This document shows, in pieces, positions 42,447 to 52,212 of a DNA stretch of 64,000 bases. Made by a program: the position numbers and the translations under genes. Each line of letters begins with the position of its first letter. Position 1 is the stretch's first letter. Under the pieces are notes generated by a model. It did no database searches, had not been told where the DNA came from, and worked only from the letters and a program-made list of their open reading frames with translations. Location: the NCBI GenBank assembly GCA_045105475.1, contig JBGCDP010000059.1, positions 1 through 64,000 of the forward strand, in the 5' to 3' direction. The DNA comes from WTJY01 sp045105475 (GTDB taxonomy: Bacteria; Chloroflexota; Anaerolineae; Promineifilales; Promineifilaceae).

Positions 42447-43271
42447 TTAGTTAGGAGGTTGGCATATTTCGCATAAATAGAGCCTCCTGGATCCGTGCAT
42501 TTCTTTTATGATTGGATTGCCGCAACCATAACAAGATTTATTCTCCCGGTTAAAGATGAAATAGCGATATTCTGCCCGGGTTAGCCCATCTTTCTTAAGC
42601 TGCTTAACAAGTTCAGGATCGTTTGTGATCCCTTTTGTTTGATAGGACTGGCGCGTTAACCTAACAGAAGCTTCCGCCAGCTTTTGAATTTGCTCTGGCG
42701 TGCAGTCGATCGGCCGCATTTTGGGGTGGACTCCGGCAACGTACAAAATCTCACTGCGTAAATAGTTTCCGATCCCAGCTAAAAATCCTTGATCTAGCAA
42801 AATAGTGGCCAGTCTACGACGCTTGAATTGATCGCTTATATAACGCACCGCAACTTGATCCACGGTGACTGATGGGTCTAATAAATCAGGCCCAATCTTT
42901 TTAATGAATGGATGCTCTTGCACTGCCCAATCTTCCAAAACTTCGATATCAGACGCACTATAAAGCAAGGCTGATTTTTCCTCATTGTGAATGGCAAGCC
43001 TGAGCTGTCGTTTTGTATTGGGATAGTCGTGCAATTTTCGGATTTTCCAAATGCCATAAAGCTGGTTGTGACTGTAAATGTTGAGTTCGTTGTCAAAGCG
43101 TGTCAGCATCGCTTTCCCATAGGTTTCGATGGTGGTCACTGTTCTGCCCGATAGTTTGGCTTCATAGGGTTTGAGGTGATCGAAAGCAAAGAAAACTTCG
43201 GTTGTCGGCCGATCTACAAGTGCTTTGGCGATTTCGTCGGCTGCGAGTCTTATTTCTGGTCCTTCAGGCAT
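42447..43271 (-). CDS. nei: Endonuclease VIII-type DNA glycosylase (Fpg/Nei family)
   Basis: A 274-residue base-excision repair enzyme that removes oxidised pyrimidines and nicks the abasic site. The N-terminus MPEGPEI has the catalytic Pro2 and Glu3 and the Nei-like PEGPEIR form. A helix-two-turn-helix (GFLAGIGNYLRSEILYVAGVHP) and a C-terminal zinc finger (CYGCGN-x-CEIC) complete the family plan. The final zinc-finger region keeps the Arg used in lesion binding (SRRLYLCEIC). The full family length is present and nothing is odd. Confidence 0.92.
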   Translation of the reverse strand: MPEGPEIRLAADEIAKALVDRPTTEVFFAFDHLKPYEAKLSGRTVTTIETYGKAMLTRFDNELNIYSHNQLYGIWKIRKLHDYPNTKRQLRLAIHNEEKSALLYSASDIEVLEDWAVQEHPFIKKIGPDLLDPSVTVDQVAVRYISDQFKRRRLATILLDQGFLAGIGNYLRSEILYVAGVHPKMRPIDCTPEQIQKLAEASVRLTRQSYQTKGITNDPELVKQLKKDGLTRAEYRYFIFNRENKSCYGCGNPIIKEMHGSRRLYLCEICQPPN

Positions 43272-43383
43272 AATTTTAATTGAGTGTATTAATAATAGAG
43301 CGGTGATTTTAGGCTCAATTTAAAAGATATGGGATAATTCCAAGGAAATATTTTCACGAATAGGCTGGGTGGTGCCCAAAATT

Positions 43384-44568
43384 ATGAACAATTTTGATAT
43401 TGAAAAAGCGAGACGAGAAACACGTGCTGCGAATAATCGAATTCATTTTAATAATGCAGGGTCATCACTGATGCCGGTTCCTGTCGCGGATGTGCTTCAC
43501 GCATATCTACACAAGGAGGAAGAAATTGGCGGATATGAGACGGCCGCGGCCGAAGCTGATGCGCTTGAAAACTTTTATACAGCATCTGCCAAACTTCTAA
43601 ATTGTGATCCAGATGAGGTTGCTTTTATCGAGAATGCAACCCGTGCATGGGACATGGCCTTTTATTCGATTAGGTTTGAGGCTGGAGACAAAATTCTCAC
43701 TTCTATTGCAGAGTACGGTAGTAATGTGATTTCAATGCTGCAACAGGCTAAACGGTATGGGGCTGAAGTTGTTTTTGTGCCGGATGATGAACATGGGCAA
43801 TTGGATGTGACGGCTTTAGAGAATTTAGTCGATGAAAAGGTAAAGCTGATTGCGATTAGCCATATACCCACTGGCGGTGGGTTGGTGAACCCGGCTGTAG
43901 CCGTTGGGAAAATCGCTAAAGCGGCCGGTATTCCCTATTTGCTCGATTCCTGCCAAGGGGTAGGCCAGATACCATTGGACGTGCAAGCGATTGGCTGTGA
44001 TATGTTGTCTGGCACCGGCCGGAAGTTTTTGCGTGGCCCACGCGGCACAGGCTTACTTTATGTCCGCCGTGAATTTGGGCAAACGCTTGAACCGATTATG
44101 CTTGATCAGCATGCGGCTGACCTTATTTCTCCCACCGAATATCAAGTTCGTGCTGATGCCCGAAAATTTGAAAATTGGGAGCAAAACTTTGCTGGTAAAG
44201 CGGCCTTAGGCGTTGCAATTGATTATGCCTTGGAATGGGGATTAGAAGCTATTCAAGAGCGTATTTATGCACTTTCGGCCGACTTGCGTGCGAAACTCTC
44301 CCGGATTGAAGGCGTATCGGTGGCAGACGTTGGCAAAGAAAAATGCGGCTTGGTTACCTTTCAAGCAGAGCAGATGTCTGCGAATGATATTAAGGCGGCA
44401 CTGGCGAAAGAGGGGATTAATGTCTCTTCATCAAGTGGATCAGGATCGTTTGTATCCTTTGAAAAAAGAGGAATTTCCGCTTTGGTCCGCTCATCGGTGC
44501 ATTACTTCAACACGTTTGATGAAATTGACCGATTTGTGGCCAGTCTAACCAAAATACTTACAGTTTAA
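43384..44568 (+). CDS. Aminotransferase class V-fold PLP enzyme
   Basis: A 394-residue PLP-dependent enzyme of the cysteine desulfurase/isopenicillin epimerase-like class V. FNNAGSSLMP at the N-terminus, FIENATRAWDMAFYSI, SIAEYGSNVISMLQ, ISHIPTGGGLVNP, LLDSCQGVGQIPLDV with the PLP-binding Asp, and SGTGRKFLRGPRGTGLLYVRR with the Schiff-base Lys are visible. No conserved catalytic Cys loop for desulfurases is evident, so it may act as an aminotransferase, epimerase or lyase. I start at the ATG at 43384 (leader ccaaaatt); GTG codons at 43369 and 43372 are in frame. Confidence 0.82.
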   Translation: MNNFDIEKARRETRAANNRIHFNNAGSSLMPVPVADVLHAYLHKEEEIGGYETAAAEADALENFYTASAKLLNCDPDEVAFIENATRAWDMAFYSIRFEAGDKILTSIAEYGSNVISMLQQAKRYGAEVVFVPDDEHGQLDVTALENLVDEKVKLIAISHIPTGGGLVNPAVAVGKIAKAAGIPYLLDSCQGVGQIPLDVQAIGCDMLSGTGRKFLRGPRGTGLLYVRREFGQTLEPIMLDQHAADLISPTEYQVRADARKFENWEQNFAGKAALGVAIDYALEWGLEAIQERIYALSADLRAKLSRIEGVSVADVGKEKCGLVTFQAEQMSANDIKAALAKEGINVSSSSGSGSFVSFEKRGISALVRSSVHYFNTFDEIDRFVASLTKILTV

Positions 44569-44595
44569 AAGTCACAGTAAGATGTGGAAAAAAAG

Positions 44596-45102
44596 ATGAT
44601 AATAGAACCAGCAAAAAAAGCAGATTGGAAGACAGCTCCCATGCCACCAGAAAGGGCTGAGCTAGATATTGATGCCACAATTGATAGTGATGCTTGGGAG
44701 CAAATGAAAATTGGATTTGTCCCTAAAACTGATAAGGATAAATGGTTTTTGTATATCGATGAAGCGGATCAAATGTTCGTCCACCGTTCATCAACCGGAA
44801 CGTGTATTTTCCAAGTTCAGTTTGGGCCTCACCCATCTGGTGAAGGGGTTACGATTACAGAGGCGTGGGCAAACCGTAACCCACAGCAGTATCGGAACAC
44901 CAAGGCAGGGTACGACGCGAAGCTGTTAATCTATGTAATTCGCAGATTGCTGCTAAAACATGATGTTCCTTTTCCAGCCCCGTCTTCTTTGCCTAAAACT
45001 AACTTACAGACCCACGAAGAACATGTTATGGGAAGTGAGAGCGGAATCAAAAAACGGCCGGGGAGCAGCGGATTTATTCCCATAGATCTGTTGGATATTT
45101 AG
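44596..45102 (+). CDS. Hypothetical protein
   Basis: A 168-residue soluble protein 27 bases after the aminotransferase gene. It has an acidic N-terminus, a central strand-rich part (KWFLYIDEADQMFVHRSSTGTCIFQVQFGPHPSGEGVTITEAWANR) that may form a small beta domain, and a Lys/Ser-rich tail. The phrase FVHRSSTGTCIFQV is the most conserved-looking part. I do not recognise the family. The ATG at 44596 has GGA 7 bases upstream; an in-frame GTG lies at 44584. Confidence 0.6.
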   Translation: MIIEPAKKADWKTAPMPPERAELDIDATIDSDAWEQMKIGFVPKTDKDKWFLYIDEADQMFVHRSSTGTCIFQVQFGPHPSGEGVTITEAWANRNPQQYRNTKAGYDAKLLIYVIRRLLLKHDVPFPAPSSLPKTNLQTHEEHVMGSESGIKKRPGSSGFIPIDLLDI

Positions 45103-45265
45103 ACTAACTGCTAAAAATGGGAAAAGAGTCCTTAAATCAGCTAAAGGGATTATAAAAGTGCAGGGTGGTTTACGGTCAGTTTGTGCTTTGATTCAGTATG
45201 ATTAGAGTGAATATATTTTCTGAATCAAACTCCTCCTAATCCCAGTTTTGCTGGGGACCCCTTTT

Positions 45266-47131
45266 ATGCTGAAATCATTCAATATTTGGAGCCGTGAAAC
45301 CCTCTTTGCTGTCCTGCTTTTTATTCTTTTAGCTTTCTCCCTGTGGCAACAGCTGCCTGTATCTGGTTCTTCAAATGTAATTTTTGAACCGATCCCTGCT
45401 CCGCCTCAAGCAAAAGCTGAAAGCGCTGAACCAGAGGTGATGCGCGAAGCTTATTTGAAATTCAATCCGGCCGCGCTTAATGGTCGCTCTGCCGCTGATT
45501 TATCGCTCACTTTATTTGCCGAGGATGCTGACAAAACTCAAATTCAGATCGAGGGTGTACACAGCCGAACTGATACATATAAGAGTGGTACTGTTTGGGT
45601 CGGGCGTGATGCATCAGACCCATTTAGTGAAGTCATCCTATCTTGGCAGGGGGATGTCGTTTTTGGCCATATTCGCCTTAGCAATGCACTCTATCGCATT
45701 CTGCCAGATCGTTCGGCGGAGGGTGTGCATGTTGTTCAGCAGCTTACAGGAATTTTTCCTCCGGGTGCTGAGCCGCTTGTGCCGGCCGGTTTAGAGTCGG
45801 CCGATTTGTTCGAGGCTGCTGAATTACCCGTAAGTCGAAGCCCACAAGCAAATCAAATAGATATTTTGGTTGTCTATTCCCCATCCGCACGTTCACAGGC
45901 AGGTGGTACGAATAACATTCAGAACATCATTTATTCGGCCGTATCACAGACCAATAGCTCTTATCAAAATAGTGATGTAAACGCCTCTTTGAATTTAGTA
46001 CATGTTCAAGAAGTGGACTTTAACGAGTCTGGCGATATCAATGATGATTTACCTAATTTAGCCAATAATCAGCAGATTCAAGATTTGCGTGAAGAGTATG
46101 GGGCTGATCTTGTTTCGTTCATGCGCAAAGATGCGGGTAACTATTGTGGTATCGCCTATGTGATGAGTCGGCCGTCTTCAAGTTTTGCTTCAAACGCTTA
46201 TAGTGTTGTTGCTTACGATTGTGCTGTTTCAAATTTAAGCTTTGCTCACGAAACCGGACACAATATGGGTGCTCAGCATGATCGGGCTAATGCTGGCTCA
46301 AGTGAAGGTGCATATTCATATAGCTATGGACATCGATATTTAGGCTCTAATTCATTTAGAACCATTATGGCCTATGCCAACGGCTGTCCTGGTTTTTGTC
46401 AAAGAATTAGCCATTGGTCAAACAATAATAAGTTTTACAACGGGCAACCAACGGGGATTAATCATCAATTTTCAAATGGGGCCGCTAATTATCTAACTTT
46501 GAGCTATACCGCCCCGCTGGTGTCTAGCTTTAGATCATCGGCTGACCCGACACCTACCCCTACAAATACCCCTTCCCCCACCCCTACAAATACGCCCACA
46601 CCAACGCCTACTCCCACGAATACACCTACTCCGACACCAACATTTACTCCAACTCCGTTGCCTACTATCGTGGCAACGATTGAAGCGGGTCAAGATTCTC
46701 GGTTAAGTTCAGGGGATTTTAGATTTGATTTCCCTAGTGGCACATTCACAGATACAGTTGAAATCACCATTCTGGCGCTTGATCCTGATGATCTTCCGGC
46801 CGAAGCTGAAGATGGGATGGATACAACCCATTATCAATATGTGATTGAAGCGGTGAACTTGGTTGATCGTTCTCCGGTTAATATAATCCCTGAGAAAGAT
46901 TTCTCTGTGACCGTTTTCTATGATGACAATGGGATTCGGCGCGTCAAAGAAAAAACATTAGGCATCTTTTACTGGGATACGGAAGCAACCCGATGGGTGC
47001 TGGCTGCAAATCAAGATTTTGTAGAAAATGTGCGAATCGCGAGCGATGGATCAACTCTGACTTACTTCGCTGTCATGGGAGAGGAGACTGAAAAGTTTTA
47101 CTTGCCTATCACCCTCAAAATCGGGAATTAA
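45266..47131 (+). CDS. Exported zinc metalloprotease (reprolysin/M12-like) with Pro/Thr linker
   Basis: A 621-residue secreted protein. Signal peptide at residues ~10-35, a propeptide-like region, then a metalloprotease domain with the zinc site HETGHNMGAQHD (His328, Glu329, His332, His338 in this numbering), the extended HExxHxxGxxHD of metzincins, preceded by a CGIAYVMSRP segment. A 40-residue linker of Pro and Thr (46547-46666) leads to a C-terminal beta-rich domain (about residues 475-620). A metzincin Met-turn is suggested by TIMAYANGC. It probably cuts extracellular proteins. The ATG at 45266 is chosen over a TTG at 45248 because it gives the better signal peptide. Confidence 0.85.
   Translation: MLKSFNIWSRETLFAVLLFILLAFSLWQQLPVSGSSNVIFEPIPAPPQAKAESAEPEVMREAYLKFNPAALNGRSAADLSLTLFAEDADKTQIQIEGVHSRTDTYKSGTVWVGRDASDPFSEVILSWQGDVVFGHIRLSNALYRILPDRSAEGVHVVQQLTGIFPPGAEPLVPAGLESADLFEAAELPVSRSPQANQIDILVVYSPSARSQAGGTNNIQNIIYSAVSQTNSSYQNSDVNASLNLVHVQEVDFNESGDINDDLPNLANNQQIQDLREEYGADLVSFMRKDAGNYCGIAYVMSRPSSSFASNAYSVVAYDCAVSNLSFAHETGHNMGAQHDRANAGSSEGAYSYSYGHRYLGSNSFRTIMAYANGCPGFCQRISHWSNNNKFYNGQPTGINHQFSNGAANYLTLSYTAPLVSSFRSSADPTPTPTNTPSPTPTNTPTPTPTPTNTPTPTPTFTPTPLPTIVATIEAGQDSRLSSGDFRFDFPSGTFTDTVEITILALDPDDLPAEAEDGMDTTHYQYVIEAVNLVDRSPVNIIPEKDFSVTVFYDDNGIRRVKEKTLGIFYWDTEATRWVLAANQDFVENVRIASDGSTLTYFAVMGEETEKFYLPITLKIGN
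46547..46666 (+). repeat. Pro/Thr-coding tandem repeat in the metalloprotease gene
   Basis: A 120-base run of CCN ACN codons, with Asn (TNTP) every so often, encodes a flexible extracellular linker. The DNA units are diverged in the third codon base, so the repeat is maintained by selection on protein rather than by slippage. Confidence 0.9.
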
Positions 47132-47197
47132 TTAAATACGACAAGTTGTCCCACCATAATGGAAACTTGCGATAAATAAAGACTAGAAGACTCAAGC

Positions 47198-48349
47198 ATG
47201 AAAATTGACCAACAATATTTAATAGATACATTGCAAAGGCTGGTTCAAATTGATTCTACGAATCCATCTTTGCATCCATCGGGTGCAGGAGAAAAAGAGG
47301 CAGCCACGTATGTTGCATCGCTTTTGAATGATTTGGGGCTTGATGTGCAGCTGTTCGAGCCAGAGCCTCATCGTGTAAGTGTCGTGGGGTCATTAGCCGG
47401 TAGTGGCAACGGCCGAAGTTTGCTTCTAAATGCCCATATTGACACAGTTGATGTTGAAGGGATGGTGGAACCTTTTTCTGGTGCAATTCGTGATGGAAAA
47501 CTTTACGGCCGTGGATCGCAGGACATGAAAGGGGCAATGGCGGCCCAAATCGCAGCGATCAAAGCGGTCGTTGATGCAGGTATTTCTCTAAAGGGTGACG
47601 TACATATTGCTGGAGTTGCTGATGAAGAATTTGCCAGTATTGGTGTGCAGTCGATTTTGCCTCACTTTCAACCTGATGCTGTGATTGTGACTGAACCATC
47701 TGACCTTGAAATTAGCATTGCGCATAAAGGGTTTATTTGGGTCGAAATCAAAACATTTGGGCGAGCTTATCATGGGAGTCGCCCAGACATGGGAATTGAT
47801 GCTAACATGCGGATGGGGCGATTCTTAGCAAAATTAGACCAGCTTGAACAAGCTTTGGGTCAGCGACCGCCACATGCTCTGCTTGGGCCACCTTCGCTGC
47901 ATGCAGCGACTCTTTCTGGGGGGTCAGCTTGGAGTGCCTATGCGGCCGAATGTAAGCTTGGGGTTGAACGGCGTACCATTCCAGGTGAGACAGTCGAACA
48001 GGTTGAATCAGAGTTCCAAACCCTGATAGATGAATTAAAAGCTGAAGATCCAAACCTAAAAATAGAAATGCGTATAGAATTAGTACGTGATTGGTTTGAG
48101 GTAGATGAAAGTGCTCCGATTGTTAGCAGCATAAAACAGGCAACTGAGCAAGTTCTGGGCAAACAGGCTCCAATTATCGGCCAACATTTTTGGACCGATG
48201 CCGCATTTCATTCAAAGACAGGATCAGATACAGTTCTTATCGGCCCAGTCGGCCATGGGCTGCACTCAGTTGAAGAGTGGGTTGAGATTGATTCTGTGGT
48301 TAAACTAGCGGATATGTTAGCAAGAGTAATTGTTGACTTTTGTAGTTAG
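47198..48349 (+). CDS. M20 family metallopeptidase/deacylase (ArgE/DapE/ACY1)
   Basis: A 383-residue zinc amidohydrolase. The first metal site is in LLNAHIDTVDVEG; LYGRGSQDMKGAMAAQIAAI carries the bridging Asp; ADEEFASIGVQ carries the catalytic Glu pair; VTEPSDLEISIAHKGFIWVEIKTFGRAYHGSRPDMGIDA starts the dimerisation domain; the final metal His lies in GLHSVEEWVEID. Substrates of the family include N-acyl amino acids and small peptides; which one is not evident. It stands alone between the metalloprotease and the large kinase-like gene. Confidence 0.9.
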   Translation: MKIDQQYLIDTLQRLVQIDSTNPSLHPSGAGEKEAATYVASLLNDLGLDVQLFEPEPHRVSVVGSLAGSGNGRSLLLNAHIDTVDVEGMVEPFSGAIRDGKLYGRGSQDMKGAMAAQIAAIKAVVDAGISLKGDVHIAGVADEEFASIGVQSILPHFQPDAVIVTEPSDLEISIAHKGFIWVEIKTFGRAYHGSRPDMGIDANMRMGRFLAKLDQLEQALGQRPPHALLGPPSLHAATLSGGSAWSAYAAECKLGVERRTIPGETVEQVESEFQTLIDELKAEDPNLKIEMRIELVRDWFEVDESAPIVSSIKQATEQVLGKQAPIIGQHFWTDAAFHSKTGSDTVLIGPVGHGLHSVEEWVEIDSVVKLADMLARVIVDFCS

Positions 48350-48687
48350 CTAATATTCTTTTATATATGCTTTGATTCTGCAAAATCGATAGAATCACTT
48401 TAATGAAGCAATCGGGAAAATATAGCTATATTTCTCGCAACCTGCTGGCGCTTCCTCTATTATTACCAATCGATCAAATAAAATTAATTTTACATTGAAA
48501 TTAAGTAATATCTATTTTAAGGTGAACGGGTCATCCTTCTACATAAATGAACCCATCACTTGTTTAGCCCCACGCTAAACTAGAGCGATTTCTAAAAACT
48601 CTCAAAGGTATAAAAGCTTGAAATCGCGAAACAGCCATCGATAAAACCATCCCTTTTAACGATAAAGAATTTTGATGGCCTAAAACT
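48350..48687. other. Intergenic region before the pseudokinase operon
   Basis: A/T-rich and without a coding frame. GATTCT (48374-48379) and AGAATC (48391-48396) can form a small hairpin after the peptidase. A promoter for the operon is expected but I could not place one with confidence. CGGCCG, frequent elsewhere, is absent here. Confidence 0.4.
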
Positions 48688-51600
48688 ATGACACCAGACC
48701 GTATAGAGCGTTATCGACTCATTCGAGAAATATCTCAAGAAAAGTATGCGACTGTTTTTGAAGCACAAAACGAGAAAAATAGTCAGCTAGTGCATCTCCG
48801 TTTGTATCCGGATAATTTTTTTTCCGGCGAGGTGATGCAAACTGAATTTGAAAGTAGGGGAGCAATCTTAAACCGGATTAGTAACCCTGCAGTTTTGCCA
48901 GTGTATCAATATGGTAGCTATGGCGATCGTCCTTATATCGTTTCTCCTGTAATGGAAGGTGGCTCCCTAGAGGAACAGTTAGAGTCCCGGACGAAGCTGG
49001 AACCGGCCGAAATTGTGCCAATTGCTGAGCGGATCGCAACTGCTTTAGATGCACTCCATGCTCAAAAAACTGTGCATGGCAATCTGACGCCCGATTCTAT
49101 TTGGTTCAATCTTGAGGGTGTTGCTTATTTGGGTGGTTTTGTTATGCCCACACCCGCACCCGACCAGATGTCAGATTTATCTTGGTACAGCCCAGAATAT
49201 TTGAAAGGTAAAGAGGCTGTGCGCCAAAGCGATATATATTCGCTTTCAGTCCTGCTGTATCGCATGCTAACCGGGGTAACCCCATTTGTCGGCAAAACAT
49301 CGAGTGAGATTAGCCATCTACTTTTGCAAGATGAAATCCCATCAGTTGGTTTGTATGTTGAAAAAAATATCGCTGAGGTCGATCAGTTCTTTAAGCTAGG
49401 ATTGGATTACGTTCATCTCAATCGGCCGATTTTTGCGAGCGAACTGGTTAATCGGTTTAAATATATTTTTCGGATTGCGACCCCAGTTGATCAAAAAAAT
49501 ACACAGGCTCACGATGACTCCATCGATCGATCAACACGCTTTAACATTATTTCAAAGTCTGATCTGACGGCTGATTTTGAGAAAATACCAACTTGGATGT
49601 TTACGTTTGGCGCTCACAAAGTTGGTGTACGTCGTCCCCGTCCATTAGAGCAAAGTCCTGAAATTGATGAATTTGGCGATAGTCAGATCATTGTTAAAGA
49701 AAGTACTGAGATGACCGCAATTGGGGACTTGGCCACCATTGACCCTAATGATGTCGAATCTGAACCTAATGAGGTTGAAAGCCCAGATGCGGACCTGCAT
49801 GATACAAATATTTTTTATGCAAATCCTCAAAGCCCTCAAAATCCTGAAAGCTTAACGTCAGAAAGCCCTGTTAGTGATCGTAAATCAGAAGAGATATTGG
49901 AACCAGCACAAAAAGACCCAAAGGTGGCTCGGCGCCGTGCGTCTATGGTTGCTTCAACATTGATTGGCTTGATTTCACTATTTGTTTTAGGGGCCTTGGT
50001 TTTATTTGGTTTGGCCATGGCAGACGTCATACGGCCGCAGGTGGCTACTCCGATCGCAGAAATAGAATCAACCGGTGAAGATGATCCTGAGTTGGTTTCA
50101 CCAGCGATAACAGGAACTGTTGCCGTTGAGGAAACTGAAATTGACCCTGAAGCAGGACTGATTGTTGACATACCGACCGCAAATTCGGCCGTGTTGGAAA
50201 CAACCAGCTATGCTTGGGAGTCTTTACCGCCAAGCAGTACATTCTTGCGTCGCTCGCGATCAAACGGTTTCACACTAGAAGAAGCGGGTTGGTACATGTA
50301 TTCCAACGCCAATACCATTCGAGATGTTGTGCAAGTTGGCGATGTTATTTATGCTGCGTCTGGAGCAGGCTTAACTGTCTGGGACTTGGAAGCAGGGGTA
50401 GCCACCCGTCTAACAAGCTATGATGGTTTGGTGGGGAATGATATTAATCAAATCGTTTATTGTGAGATCCCTGACCCCAAACTGATTATTGCGAGCGAAA
50501 GCGGTGTCGGCATTCTTGATCTTGAGACGCTAGAAAACGAAATCCTTGATGCAGCTGGCAGGCAGTTGGTCAATAATCACGTGAGCTCTATTGCATGTAA
50601 AAATGAGGGGACCAGCGTCAAACTCTATGTGGGCTACGCTAACGATGGCTTTACTGTTCATGAGATTGGGAACGGTAGCCGTGAGCGCATTGACCGAATC
50701 GATCGTAGTGACGGTTTACCTACAGATGCTGTTGACCAGATTCTTCTTGTAGATGAGGTTGCATGGATCAACACTGGCAGCAGCTTGTTACATTTTAATC
50801 AATCGACTGGTGAAGTTGAGTCATTTAGTAAAGCGGAAGGAACATTACCCTCACAAAATATTTCAGAAATGGTGTGGGACTCAGAAGTAACCGGTTTGGT
50901 TTGGATGGCAACGAATGATGGCTTGCTGGCTGGTAACAGTCGTGGTGAATTTACGCTTTATACGGATGAGAATACCAATCTGCCCAGAGGTTTGGGGGAA
51001 TCAGTTACCATCGATGATGATGGTGTGGTGTGGTATGGGACCGGGTTTGGGAATATTTGCGGCTTCACATTATCTTCCCTGAGTTGTGAAAAAATTTATC
51101 GGCACCCTACTGGTGAATTCCAGTTAGAAGGGGCGATAACTGCGCTTGATGTCTCAGACGGAAATTTGGTTTATGGACATCGACGAGATGGGGTGCGTTT
51201 AGGGACTTTCGTTGAGAAAAGCGATCCTGCTGCTCCGATTCAAATGGAAAGTTGGCAACCTTTAATTGTGCCAAATCAGTTTCCAATTAATGAAATTACC
51301 GCTTTGGCTGAAGCCGATGGTTTTGTCTGGATAGGTACTCGGAAAGGGTTGTATAAGGCTCCAGTTGGAGATTTGTCGGGTGAGAACTGGGAATACCTTG
51401 ATAATCAGAATAGTGTTTTGCCTGCGAATTGGATAACGGAGCTATTTCCTGACCCTGACGGTGGTATGTGGGTAGGCACATTTAGAGGAGCCGTTTATTT
51501 TGGCTCAGCATGGCTGCAAGAACCGATTATGGTTGAGCAGCAAATTCGCGCGATTGCTAAAGATAATCGTGAAAAAAATATTTGGATAGGCACTAATCAG

Positions 51601-52158
51601 GGAATATTTCAATATGATGGTCGGGCTGTTTCTGAGATGCGTGATCTGCCCTCGATCAATGTTAGGACGCTCAAATGGGTAGGTGATGACCTATATATCG
51701 GCCTTGAAGACGGCCGCATTGGTGTTTTGACAGGTGGCGTGTTCAATGTGTTCGATCGCAATAACAGCCCCTTATCTCCTGACCCAGTAGCTGTAATTGA
51801 GAATGGGCCAAACGGCACACTTTATGTTGGCAATGGCGACGATTTATACATCTTGAATGAAGCCCGAACATTGGTGCAGATTCCACAAGTGCGCGGCTAC
51901 TATATTTCAGACGTTATTTTTAAAGAGCGAACAACTGAAACTGTAGTTTCTACAACGAGTAACTCACTTTTCTACTATGATTCAATCGATTGGCTTCAAG
52001 TAACTGTGAGAGACGGCCTGCCAACGGATCGGATTTTAGAGATGATAGTCGATAGTCGCGGTACTATCTGGATGGCTGGGCAAAGCCTGAATGAAGAGGG
52101 TGGAGGCTTGGTTCGTTATATTCCTTACCCTGCGGATCCTGCAGATAGTGACGAGTAA
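48688..52158 (+). CDS. Pseudokinase with membrane segment and extracytoplasmic beta-propeller
   Basis: A 1156-residue protein. Residues 1-265 have a Ser/Thr-kinase fold (YRLIREI, SLEEQL, ALDALHAQKTVHGNLTPDSIW, WYSPEYLKGKEAVRQSDIYSLSVLLYRMLTG). The catalytic residues are lost: the glycine loop is ISQEKYATVF, the VAIK Lys is Arg38, the HRD Asp is Asn132 (HGN), and DFG reads GGF. After an acidic linker there is one membrane helix (about residues 414-447), and then a long propeller region with repeats like VWDLEAGVATRLTSYDGLVGNDINQIV and IWIGTNQGIFQYDG, as in two-component-regulator propellers. It is probably a non-catalytic sensor that reads extracellular ligands and signals by binding. It leads an operon with a NodB lipoprotein and a calpain-like protease. 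Confidence 0.85.
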   Translation: MTPDRIERYRLIREISQEKYATVFEAQNEKNSQLVHLRLYPDNFFSGEVMQTEFESRGAILNRISNPAVLPVYQYGSYGDRPYIVSPVMEGGSLEEQLESRTKLEPAEIVPIAERIATALDALHAQKTVHGNLTPDSIWFNLEGVAYLGGFVMPTPAPDQMSDLSWYSPEYLKGKEAVRQSDIYSLSVLLYRMLTGVTPFVGKTSSEISHLLLQDEIPSVGLYVEKNIAEVDQFFKLGLDYVHLNRPIFASELVNRFKYIFRIATPVDQKNTQAHDDSIDRSTRFNIISKSDLTADFEKIPTWMFTFGAHKVGVRRPRPLEQSPEIDEFGDSQIIVKESTEMTAIGDLATIDPNDVESEPNEVESPDADLHDTNIFYANPQSPQNPESLTSESPVSDRKSEEILEPAQKDPKVARRRASMVASTLIGLISLFVLGALVLFGLAMADVIRPQVATPIAEIESTGEDDPELVSPAITGTVAVEETEIDPEAGLIVDIPTANSAVLETTSYAWESLPPSSTFLRRSRSNGFTLEEAGWYMYSNANTIRDVVQVGDVIYAASGAGLTVWDLEAGVATRLTSYDGLVGNDINQIVYCEIPDPKLIIASESGVGILDLETLENEILDAAGRQLVNNHVSSIACKNEGTSVKLYVGYANDGFTVHEIGNGSRERIDRIDRSDGLPTDAVDQILLVDEVAWINTGSSLLHFNQSTGEVESFSKAEGTLPSQNISEMVWDSEVTGLVWMATNDGLLAGNSRGEFTLYTDENTNLPRGLGESVTIDDDGVVWYGTGFGNICGFTLSSLSCEKIYRHPTGEFQLEGAITALDVSDGNLVYGHRRDGVRLGTFVEKSDPAAPIQMESWQPLIVPNQFPINEITALAEADGFVWIGTRKGLYKAPVGDLSGENWEYLDNQNSVLPANWITELFPDPDGGMWVGTFRGAVYFGSAWLQEPIMVEQQIRAIAKDNREKNIWIGTNQGIFQYDGRAVSEMRDLPSINVRTLKWVGDDLYIGLEDGRIGVLTGGVFNVFDRNNSPLSPDPVAVIENGPNGTLYVGNGDDLYILNEARTLVQIPQVRGYYISDVIFKERTTETVVSTTSNSLFYYDSIDWLQVTVRDGLPTDRILEMIVDSRGTIWMAGQSLNEEGGGLVRYIPYPADPADSDE

Positions 52159-52212
52159 CTAATGTGTTCGGGTTATTAAATTTGGCGTATAAGCTCAATT
52201 AAGGAAATGGGG

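Noticed and set aside
46547..46666. Tandem repeat as a CRISPR array or slippage microsatellite
   Set aside because: The units have no unique spacers, are in frame and encode a Pro/Thr linker of an exported protease.
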